Below are positions 43,364 through 50,569 of a stretch of DNA of 64,000 nucleotides, in pieces. Within the stretch, counting starts at the first letter, position 1. Each line of letters opens with the position of its first letter. Below the pieces are notes generated by a model. The model made no database searches. It had not been told where the DNA came from and was given only the letters and a program-made list of their open reading frames with translations. Source of the DNA: CAVYPR01 sp963770505 (GTDB lineage: Bacteria > Actinomycetota > Acidimicrobiia > Acidimicrobiales > RAAP-2); NCBI GenBank assembly GCA_963770505.1, contig CAVYPR010000006.1, positions 930,001 to 994,000 of the forward strand. The letters run 5' to 3'. The translations under genes were made by a program, and so were the position numbers.

Positions 43364-43713
43364 CGGCGGGTGGCCCGGCCGGCAGCGGCGGCCATGGCCT
43401 CGCGGACCGCCCCCGCCAGGTCGGCGAAGTCGAGCAGGGCGGCCTCGGGCTCGGGGCGGATGAGGTAGCTCCCCGGCGGCACCACGGCGGCGGCCTCGCG
43501 GACCGCGGCCCGACATCGGCGCCGGAGCCGGTTGCGGTACACGGCGTTGCCACACCGGCGGCCGATCACGTACCCCACCCGGGCCAGCTCTCCGGCGGGG
43601 CCGGCGTCGGGCACGTAGGAGGCCCGAACCGGGCCGCGCGAGGCCGCCCCTGCCGGTCGACGAAGCGCCCGGAAGGTCGATCGGTCCCGGATCCTCCCGG
43701 CCCTGCGCCCCAT
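43360..43713 (-). CDS. rnpA: Ribonuclease P protein component
   Basis: 117 residues. GRIRDRSTFRALRR is the usual basic first helix, RVGYVIGRRCGNAVYRNRLRRRCRAAVRE carries the RNR box that contacts the RNase P RNA, and LIRPEP lies on the final strand. Assists tRNA 5' maturation. ATG 43713 is chosen; an in-frame TTG at 43719 is the alternative. Starts 24 bases after rpmH, the conserved order. Confidence 0.92.
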   Translation of the reverse strand: MGRRAGRIRDRSTFRALRRPAGAASRGPVRASYVPDAGPAGELARVGYVIGRRCGNAVYRNRLRRRCRAAVREAAAVVPPGSYLIRPEPEAALLDFADLAGAVREAMAAAAGRATRR

Positions 43714-43737
43714 CTCCAACGGTTCGCGCCGATCCGG

Positions 43738-43872
43738 TCAGACCGTCAGCCGATGCCGCCCCTTGAGCCGCCTCGCCCTCAGGATCGCTCGGCCGCCACG
43801 CGTTGACATGCGCTTGCGGAAGCCGTGGGTCTTCGCTCGCTTGCGCGTATTGGGCTGGTAGGTTCGCTTCAC
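43738..43872 (-). CDS. rpmH: 50S ribosomal protein bL34
   Basis: 44 residues from GTG 43872: KRTYQPNTRKRAKTHGFRKR, then MSTRGGRAILRARRLKGRHRLTV. Length and sequence are those of bL34, a small basic protein of the large subunit. First gene of the leftward rpmH-rnpA-yidD-yidC-jag-rsmG run. A TAGCAT on the minus strand at 44021-44016 could be its -10, giving a leader of about 140 bases. Confidence 0.96.
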   Translation of the reverse strand: MKRTYQPNTRKRAKTHGFRKRMSTRGGRAILRARRLKGRHRLTV

Positions 43873-44214
43873 TTCGGTCAGCCTTTCACCGCTGTGGCCT
43901 GGTAGAACTTGTCGTTCCGGCCCTGGCGGGCCGGCGTGGGGGGAGCTCACCGCCGACCGGGGGACGCTGGCGACGGGGCGCCGGGGAGGCCGGCGGCGGC
44001 GATGACGCTCACCAGATGCTAGGCGACAACCCGGCCCGGCACTAGTCGAGATCGCGGCGCCGCCCCCGGCGCACCGGGGCCTCGCTCCGGGCCCGGCGCC
44101 AGTGGGCGGAGCCGTCCCTCGCGGTGTACGTTCGGACGACCGAGGGCACTCGTGTGATCCACACCTGTGGATCACCCTGTGGACGAGCGGGCGCCCAGGT
44201 GCGCGGAGGAGCAG
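43873..44214. promoter_or_regulatory. Divergent rpmH/dnaA regulatory region with phased DnaA boxes
   Basis: 342 bases without a gene. TACGTT at about 44127-44132 could be the dnaA -10. Downstream lie three DnaA-like boxes: TGATCCACA (44155-44163), its inverse TGTGGATCA (44166-44174) and TGTGGACGA (44178-44186). Their starts are 11 and 12 bases apart, about one helix turn. Binding here would repress dnaA, the usual autoregulation. No RNA gene is visible. Confidence 0.65.
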
Positions 44215-45618
44215 GTGGACGAAACCAGCGGGCTGTGGACGCTCTGCACGGCCTCCTTGCGTGAACAGGTGTCGGACGCAACGTGGCAAATGTGGCTGTC
44301 GGGCATCGAACCGGTGTCGTTCTCCGACGGCGAGATGGTGCTCGGGGTGCCCAACGCCGTCGTCCGTGACCGCGTGGAGGGCCGGTTCCTCCACCTCATC
44401 GGCGACATCCTCTCGGCCATGGCCGGGACCCCGGTGACGGTCCGGCTCAAGGTGCTCGACCGGCCCGTGGCCGCCCAGGCCCGGAGTGAGGAGCCCTCGG
44501 CGCCGTCGGCCCCGGGGACCGCCAACGGGGCCCGCCCCGCCGGGCCCGAGGTCCGTCCGTCCCCCCCGTCCGCGTCGCGCGAGACCCCGGCGGTCACCCT
44601 CGACCCACGTTTCACCTTCGACACCTTCGTCACGGCCTCCTCGAACCGCCTGGCCCACGCCGCCGCCCAGGCCGTGGCCGAGAACCCGGGCCGCTCCTAC
44701 AACCCCTTGTTCATCTACGGCGACTCGGGCCTGGGCAAGACCCACCTGCTCCACGCCATCGGCAACTACGTCCAGGAGAACTTCCCGGCCCGCAGCGTCC
44801 TGTACGTGACCACCGAGACCTTCATGAACGACTTCGTGGACTCCTTGCGGATGTCCACCACCATCGCCTTCAAGCGGCGCTACCGGGTCTGCGACGTCCT
44901 GCTCATCGACGACGTGCAGTTCATGCAGAACAAAGAGGGGCTCCAGGAGGAGTTCTTCCACACCTACAACGACCTCCACGGCGCCGGCAAGCAGATCGTG
45001 CTCACCTCCGACCGGCCGCCCAAGTCGATCGACACGCTCGAGGACCGGCTGCGCAGCCGGTTCCTCTCGGGCCTCATCACCGAGGTCGACCCGCCCGACA
45101 TCGAGACCCGCCTGGCCATCCTGCGCTCGAAGGCCGAGGCCGACCAGGAGAAGATCCCCGACGACGTCCTGGAATTCATCGCCACCCACGTGAAGGACAA
45201 CATCCGCGAGCTCGAGGGCGCCCTGATCCGGGTCACCGCCTTCGCCAGCCTCAACGGCGAGCCCGTCTCCCTCGACCTGGCCGAGCGGGTCCTCTCCGAC
45301 ATCACGTCGACCACCCAGCCCCGGGCCATCACCCCCCAGATGATCCTCGACGCCACCGCCTTGAGCTATGGCTTCACCGTCGAGGCCATCTGCGGGCCGA
45401 GCCGCACCCGCCCCCTGGTGACCGCCCGCCAGGTGGCCATGTACCTGGTCCGCAACCTGACCGACTACAGCTACCCGGCCATCGCCCGGGTGTTCGGCGG
45501 GCGCGACCACACCACCGTCATCCACGCGGTCGACAAGATCAGCACCCAGATGAAGGAACGCCGCCAGATCTACGAGCAGGTGACCGAGCTCACCCTCCAG
45601 ATCCGCAACGTCACATGA
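44215..45618 (+). CDS. dnaA: Chromosomal replication initiator DnaA
   Basis: 467 residues from GTG 44215, chosen because GGAGG ends five bases before it; GTG 44167 and 44179 lie inside the DnaA boxes. Domain I (residues 1-80, LREQVSDATWQMWLSGIEPVSF), a Pro/Ala linker to ~125, the AAA+ core with Walker A GDSGLGKTH at 169-177 and Walker B LLIDDVQF at 229-236, and a C-terminal DNA-binding helix with GGRDHTTVIHA near residue 430. It melts oriC and loads DnaB. Confidence 0.96.
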   Translation: MDETSGLWTLCTASLREQVSDATWQMWLSGIEPVSFSDGEMVLGVPNAVVRDRVEGRFLHLIGDILSAMAGTPVTVRLKVLDRPVAAQARSEEPSAPSAPGTANGARPAGPEVRPSPPSASRETPAVTLDPRFTFDTFVTASSNRLAHAAAQAVAENPGRSYNPLFIYGDSGLGKTHLLHAIGNYVQENFPARSVLYVTTETFMNDFVDSLRMSTTIAFKRRYRVCDVLLIDDVQFMQNKEGLQEEFFHTYNDLHGAGKQIVLTSDRPPKSIDTLEDRLRSRFLSGLITEVDPPDIETRLAILRSKAEADQEKIPDDVLEFIATHVKDNIRELEGALIRVTAFASLNGEPVSLDLAERVLSDITSTTQPRAITPQMILDATALSYGFTVEAICGPSRTRPLVTARQVAMYLVRNLTDYSYPAIARVFGGRDHTTVIHAVDKISTQMKERRQIYEQVTELTLQIRNVT

Positions 45619-45880
45619 GCCCGGGCGCACTCCCGGCCTGTGGGCGACGGCGGTCTATCCTGGGGACACGACCCACGACCGTCCACAGCCCGGCCCGAGG
45701 CGGCCGTCGCCGGTTCCCCGCCGTCCCCCGACCCCTTCACCCCGGTGGACGACCGCACCGCCTCCCACCAGGGATGCGACCGTTCCATCCACAATCCCCA
45801 GCACCTACTACCTCTAGAGAAAGAATTACCTCTTTCATGTGTGACCAGACGTGTGGACCCCGACGACAGGTAGGTGGCCG
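45619..45880. other. Probable oriC (dnaA-dnaN intergenic region)
   Basis: 262 bases between dnaA and dnaN with several DnaA-box-like 9-mers: TGTGGGCGA (45639-45647), CCGTCCACA (45679-45687), CCATCCACA (45785-45793) and TGTGGACCC (45852-45860), each seven of nine to a consensus. 45801-45840 is about 60 percent A+T, far above its surroundings, and contains GAAAGA and TCTTTC facing each other: a candidate unwinding element. Location and content agree with actinobacterial origins. Confidence 0.75.
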
Positions 45881-47029
45881 GTGAAGTTCCGCTCAGAACG
45901 CGACTCGCTCGTCGAGGCCCTCTCGACCGCCGGCCGGGCGGCCAGCGGCCGCTCGGTCTCCTCTCCGGTGCTCTCGGGGCTGCTGCTGCGGTGTGCGGGG
46001 AACGCCCTGGTGGTCACCGGGACCGATCTGGACCTGACCGTACGGGTGGACCTCGAGGTCATCGGCCTCGAAGACGGCGAGTGCGTGGTGCCGGCGCGCT
46101 TGGCGGTCGACATCGTGCGGTCGCTCGAGTCGGGAGCGGTGACCGTGGAGGGGGCGGAGGAGAAGGTCGAGATCTCGGCGGCCCGCTCGCGCTTCGGGCT
46201 GCGGGCGTTCCCCGCGGTCGAGTTCCCGGCCGTGGCCGTGGGCGAGGAGCCGGCGGTGATGCTGCCGGCGCCCATGGTGGCCGAGGGACTGCGCCAGGTG
46301 GTGCGGGCGGCCTCGACCGACGACGCGCGACCGTTGCTCACCGGTGTGCTGCTCACCGAGGAGGGCGGGTCGATCCGCCTGGTGGCCACCGACTCCTACC
46401 GGCTCGCCCTGCGCGACCTGTCGGGCACCAAGGGCCTGGGCGGCGCGGACGGTGGCGGTGACATCCTCGTGCCGGCCAGGGCCCTGGCCGAGCTCCAGCG
46501 GTTGGCCCCGGGGGCGAGCGGCCCCGGGACGGGGGAGGAGCCGTCGGGGGGACGGGTGGCCGAGGTGGGGGTGGCCATCGGCGCCAAGGAGATCACCTTC
46601 GTCCACGGGTCGGTCCGGATCACCACCCGTCTGCTCGAGGGCACCTACCCCGACTACCGCCAGCTGGTGCCCGACCACTACCCCAACCGCCTCCACCTGG
46701 GCAAGGAGACCCTGCTCGCCGCGCTACGCCGGGTCCGGCTGCTGGTGCGCGACTCCACGACGCCGGTGCGCCTGGCCATGCGGCCCGGCGGGGTCGACCT
46801 CACGGTCGTCTCCCAGGAGGTCGGCGACGCCAGCGAGACCGTCGACGGCGACTTCTCCGGCGAGGAGCTGGTCATCGCCTTCAATCCCACCTACCTGATC
46901 GACGGGGTGGAGGCGGTGCTGAGCGACGAGGTGATCATCGAGACGGCCGAGCCGTCGCGCCCGGCGACGGTGCGCGGGGCCGAGCACGAGGACTTCCGGT
47001 ACCTGCTGATGCCCGTGCGGGTGTCCTGA
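45881..47029 (+). CDS. dnaN: DNA polymerase III sliding clamp (beta subunit)
   Basis: 382 residues, three copies of the clamp fold: KFRSERDSLVEALSTAGRAASGR opens the first, VAEGLRQVVRAASTDDARPLLTGVLL the second, and LAALRRVRLLVRDSTTPVRLAM the third, ending in YLLMPVRVS. The dimeric ring tethers polymerase to DNA. GTG 45881 sits behind AGGTAGGTGG. recF starts 21 bases on. An insertion of about 15 residues (GASGPGTGEEPSGG) lies in the second domain. Confidence 0.95.
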   Translation: MKFRSERDSLVEALSTAGRAASGRSVSSPVLSGLLLRCAGNALVVTGTDLDLTVRVDLEVIGLEDGECVVPARLAVDIVRSLESGAVTVEGAEEKVEISAARSRFGLRAFPAVEFPAVAVGEEPAVMLPAPMVAEGLRQVVRAASTDDARPLLTGVLLTEEGGSIRLVATDSYRLALRDLSGTKGLGGADGGGDILVPARALAELQRLAPGASGPGTGEEPSGGRVAEVGVAIGAKEITFVHGSVRITTRLLEGTYPDYRQLVPDHYPNRLHLGKETLLAALRRVRLLVRDSTTPVRLAMRPGGVDLTVVSQEVGDASETVDGDFSGEELVIAFNPTYLIDGVEAVLSDEVIIETAEPSRPATVRGAEHEDFRYLLMPVRVS

Positions 47030-47050
47030 GCCCGGCGGGCCCGGGCCGCC

Positions 47051-48136
47051 GTGACCCTGCGCCGCATCCACCTGGCCGACTTCCGGTCGTTCGCCGAAGC
47101 CACCTTCGAGCCCGACCCCGAGGGGACCACGGTGCTCTCGGGCCCCAACGGGACCGGCAAGACCACCGTCCTGGAGGCCGTGGCGTACCTCGGGACCCAG
47201 CGGTCGTTCCGCGGGGCGCCCAAGGAGGCGATGGTGCGCACCGGCTGCGAGCGCGCCGTGCTGCGGGCCGAGCTCACCCGCCAGGGGGCGCCGGTGCTGG
47301 TCGAGGCCGAGGTGGCCACCTCGGGCCGCTCGAGGGCCCAGGTCAACCGCCAGCCGGCCCGGGCCCGGCGCGACCTGGCCGAGGCCGTGCCGGTCACCGT
47401 CTTCAGCCCCGACGACCTCGGCGTGGTCCGGGCCGGCCCCTCCCGGCGCCGTGACCTCCTCGACGACGCGCTCGGCCTCTTGGACCCGGCGGCCTCGGCG
47501 CTGGCCGACGAGGTCGAGCGCGTGCTGCGCCAGCGCGGGGCGCTGCTGCGCCAGGCGGGAGGCCGGGCCAGCGCCGAGGTGGCCACGACCCTCGACGTCT
47601 GGGACGAGCGCCTGGCGACGGCCGGCACCGAACTGGCCGCCGCCCGCCAGTCGCTGGTCGAAGAGCTCGCCCCCTTCGTGGCCGCGTCGTACGCCTCTTT
47701 GGCGGCCGGGGCCGCCGGCGGATCGGGTGTCGACCTCGCCTACCGGCGTTCGTGGGAGGGCCCGCTGGCCGACGCCCTGGCCGCGGGGCGACGCGAGGAC
47801 CTGCGGCGCGGGGCCACCGGCGCGGGGCCGCACCGCGACGACGTGGCCCTGGCCATCGACGGCCGCGATGCCCGGCTCCAGGCCTCCCAGGGCGAGCAGC
47901 GCTGCCTGGCCCTGGCCCTGCGGCTGGGGGTCCACCGGCTGGTGACGGCCCGTGCGGGCACGGCCCCCATCCTCCTGCTCGACGACGTCTTCTCCGAGCT
48001 CGACCCCTTCCGGGCCCGCGCCCTGGTCCACGAGCTCCCGGCCGGCCAGGCCCTGCTGACCACGGCCGTGCCCCTGCCCGAAGGGGTGTCGGTGGCGGCC
48101 ACGGTCGACGTGCGGCGGCTGGCGGGGGAGCGGTGA
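47051..48136 (+). CDS. recF: DNA replication and repair protein RecF
   Basis: 361 residues, an SMC-like ATPase that loads RecA at gaps. Walker A GPNGTGKTT at 31-39, LADFRSFAEATF before it, FSPDDLGVVRAGPSRRRDLLDDAL, the signature SQGEQRCLALALRLG and Walker B ILLLDDVFSELD. GTG 47051 is chosen. Overlaps the following DciA gene by four bases (GTGA). Confidence 0.95.
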   Translation: MTLRRIHLADFRSFAEATFEPDPEGTTVLSGPNGTGKTTVLEAVAYLGTQRSFRGAPKEAMVRTGCERAVLRAELTRQGAPVLVEAEVATSGRSRAQVNRQPARARRDLAEAVPVTVFSPDDLGVVRAGPSRRRDLLDDALGLLDPAASALADEVERVLRQRGALLRQAGGRASAEVATTLDVWDERLATAGTELAAARQSLVEELAPFVAASYASLAAGAAGGSGVDLAYRRSWEGPLADALAAGRREDLRRGATGAGPHRDDVALAIDGRDARLQASQGEQRCLALALRLGVHRLVTARAGTAPILLLDDVFSELDPFRARALVHELPAGQALLTTAVPLPEGVSVAATVDVRRLAGER

Positions 48137-48519
48137 GCCGGTCGCGCCGGAGCCGCCGGCCGGGGACCGACCCCGGGCCGCGCCCGCTGGGCGAGGCGCT
48201 GGACGCGGCGGTGGCCCGGCTGGGCCCCGTCGGGGTGCCGGCGGCCCCGGCCGCGTCGCTGTCGGCCGTCTTCTCCCGATGGGAGGAGATCGCCGGCCCG
48301 GCGGTCGCCCGCCACGTGCGCCCGGTCCGCCTGCGCGGAGGGGTGCTGGTGGTGGCGGCCGACCACCCGGCCTGGGCGACCCAGGTGCGCACCCTGGGCA
48401 CGGGGCTGCTGGCCCGGGTGGGCGAGGTCTCGGGGCGCACGCCCGAGCGCCTCGAGGTGACCGTCGAACGTGCCGCGGAGGGGCCGCGAAGCCGTCCGGT
48501 GGGCGGTGACGTCGGGTAG
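48133..48519 (+). CDS. dciA: DciA-type DUF721 protein, probable helicase-loading factor
   Basis: 128 residues. RPLGEALDAAVARLG and FSRWEEIAGPAVARHVRPVRLRGGVLVVAADHPAWATQVRTLGTGLLARV are the KH-like DUF721 core. In bacteria without DnaC/DnaI loaders, DciA helps place DnaB at the origin; here it is coupled to recF and next to gyrB as in mycobacteria (Rv0004). The N-terminus is basic and short. The stop codon TAG is shared with the gyrB -10 sequence. Confidence 0.9.
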   Translation: MSRSRRSRRPGTDPGPRPLGEALDAAVARLGPVGVPAAPAASLSAVFSRWEEIAGPAVARHVRPVRLRGGVLVVAADHPAWATQVRTLGTGLLARVGEVSGRTPERLEVTVERAAEGPRSRPVGGDVG

Positions 48520-48522
48520 AAT
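48517..48522 (+). promoter_or_regulatory. Candidate -10 of the gyrB promoter
   Basis: TAGAAT, one mismatch from TATAAT, overlaps the dciA stop. Initiation near 48529 would leave a leader of about 100 bases before gyrB. No clear -35 is seen. Confidence 0.4.
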
Positions 48523-48630
48523 GGGACGTCCGCTCCGGACTCGTGACCCGAACGAACCGGGAACCCGGCGCGCACGACGAAAACCATCGGATCTGAAAGG
48601 ACGCGCCCGTGGAGAGCGTGGAGGCACACA

Positions 48631-50555
48631 TTGGGGCGTGACGACGCCTCCTACGGCGCCAAGGACATCACCGTCCTCGAGGGGCTCGAGCCGGTCCGCA
48701 TCCGCCCGGGGATGTACATCGGCTCCACCGGCCCGAGCGGCCTGCACCACCTGGTCTGGGAGGTGGTCGACAACTCCGTCGACGAGGCGATGGCCGGCTA
48801 CTGCACCCGGATCGACGTGACCCTGCTGGCCGACGGCGGGTGCCGGGTGGTCGACGACGGCCGGGGGATCCCGGTCGATCCCCACCCGCAGTACCCGGAC
48901 CGCTCGGCGGCCGAGATCGTCCTCACCACGCTGCATGCCGGGGGGAAGTTCGGGGGGGCCGGCTACAAGGTCTCCGGCGGCCTGCACGGGGTGGGGGTCT
49001 CGGTGGTGAACGCCCTGTCCCGGCGCCTCCTGCTCGAGATCGACCATGGGGGCCGCCACCACGTGCTCGAGTTCACCGACGGCGGGCAGCCCAAGGGCAA
49101 GTTGAAGAAGACCGGGGACGCGCCGCGGGGCCGCACCGGCACCACCGTCACCTTCTGGCCCGACCCCTCGATCTTCGAGGAGGTGGAGTTCCGGGCCCAG
49201 ACGATCATCGAGCGGCTGCAGGTGATGGCCTTTTTGAACAAGGGGCTCGAGATCCGCTTCGCCGACGAGCGGCGTCGGGCGCGGGGAGAAGACGGTGTTC
49301 CGCTACAACGGCGGCATCGTCGACTTCGTGAAGCATCTGAACGCGCCGAAGGAGTCGCTCTTCCGCAAGGTCGCCTCCTACGAGCAGACCGAGGACGCCC
49401 AGGAGGTCGAGGTGGCCCTGCAGTGGAACACCGGGTTCCACGAGAGCATCCACTCCTTCGCCAACGGGATCTCCACCACCGAGGGGGGGATGCACGAAGA
49501 GGGGTTCAAGAAGGCCCTCACCAACGTGGTGAACCGCTACGCCGCGCTCGCGCAACCTGGTGAAGGAGAAGGAGGACAACCTCCTCGGCGAGGACATCCG
49601 CGAGGGGCTGACGGCCATCGTCTCGGTGCGCCTGAAGGACCCGCAGTTCGAGGGGCAGACCAAGGCCAAGCTGGGCAACGTGCCCATCCGCTCACTGGTG
49701 GAGCGGGCCACCAACGAGAAGCTGGCCGAGTGGCTGGAGGAGAACCCCACCGAGGCCAACCAGGTGGTGAAGAAGTCCCTGGTGGCCCAGCGGGCCCGGG
49801 TGGCCGCCCGCCAGGCCCGCGACCTCACCCGGCGCAAGTCCGGCCTCGACGGGGCGGGGCTGCCGGGCAAGCTGGTCGACTGCTCGTCGCGCGACCCGCG
49901 CGAGTGCGAGCTGTTCATCGTGGAGGGGAACTCGGCCGGCGGCTCGGCCAAGGACGCCCGCGACCCGAGGACCCAGGCCATCCTGCCCATCCGGGGCAAG
50001 ATCCTGAACGTCGAGCGGGCCCGCATCGACAAGATGCTGAAGAACGCCGAGATCCAGGCGCTGATCGCCGCGGTGGGGGCGGGCCTGGCCGAGGACTTCG
50101 ACGTGACCAAGATCCGCTACCACAAGGTGATCCTGCTGGCCGACGCCGACGTGGACGGCTCGCACATCAGGACGCTGCTGCTCACGTTCTTCTTCCGCCA
50201 GATGAAGCTGCTGGTCGAGGGCGGCTTCGTCTACGTGGCCCAGCCGCCGCTCTACTCGACCCTGGTCGGCAAGGAGAAGCTCTACCTGAAGGACGACGCG
50301 GCCAAGGACGCCTTCATGGTCGAGCACCCCGACCACAAGCAGGACTTCCAGCGGCTGAAGGGGCTGGGCGAGATGGACTTCGGGGAGCTGCGCGAGACCA
50401 CCATCGACCCCACCAAGCGCTCGCTGCTGCAGATCAGCGTGGAGCAGGCGGCGCTGGCCGACGAGGTCTGCTCGGTGCTGATGGGTGACGACGTCGAGCT
50501 GCGCCGGCAGTTCATCCAGTCCAACGCGAAGGACGTTCGCTTCCTCGACGTCTGA
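48631..50555 (+). CDS. gyrB: DNA gyrase subunit B, reading frame interrupted twice
   Basis: TTG 48631 with GGAGG six bases upstream. Part one carries the GHKL ATPase (RIRPGMYIGSTG, VVDNSVDEAMAG, GYKVSGGLHGVGVSVVNALS). The frame breaks at about 49268-49290, resumes as EKTVFRYNGGIVDFVKHLNAP, breaks again at about 49542-49556, and resumes as RNLVKEKEDNLLGEDIREGL to the end at 50555. The TOPRIM part has FIVEGNSAGGSAKDARD and ADADVDGSHIRTLLLTFFFR, ending FLDV. Each break fits one extra base; corrected, it is about 640 residues, the normal length. Since gyrB is essential, sequence errors are likely. The Asn in EGNSAGGSA replaces the usual Asp. Confidence 0.92.
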
Positions 50556-50569
50556 GGCGGACACGAACG

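Noticed and set aside
49268..49556. Programmed +1 frameshifting as a shared mechanism for gyrB, ino1 and the regulator
   Set aside because: No common slippery motif or stop-codon context at the four sites; sequence error is simpler. Kept only as a check.
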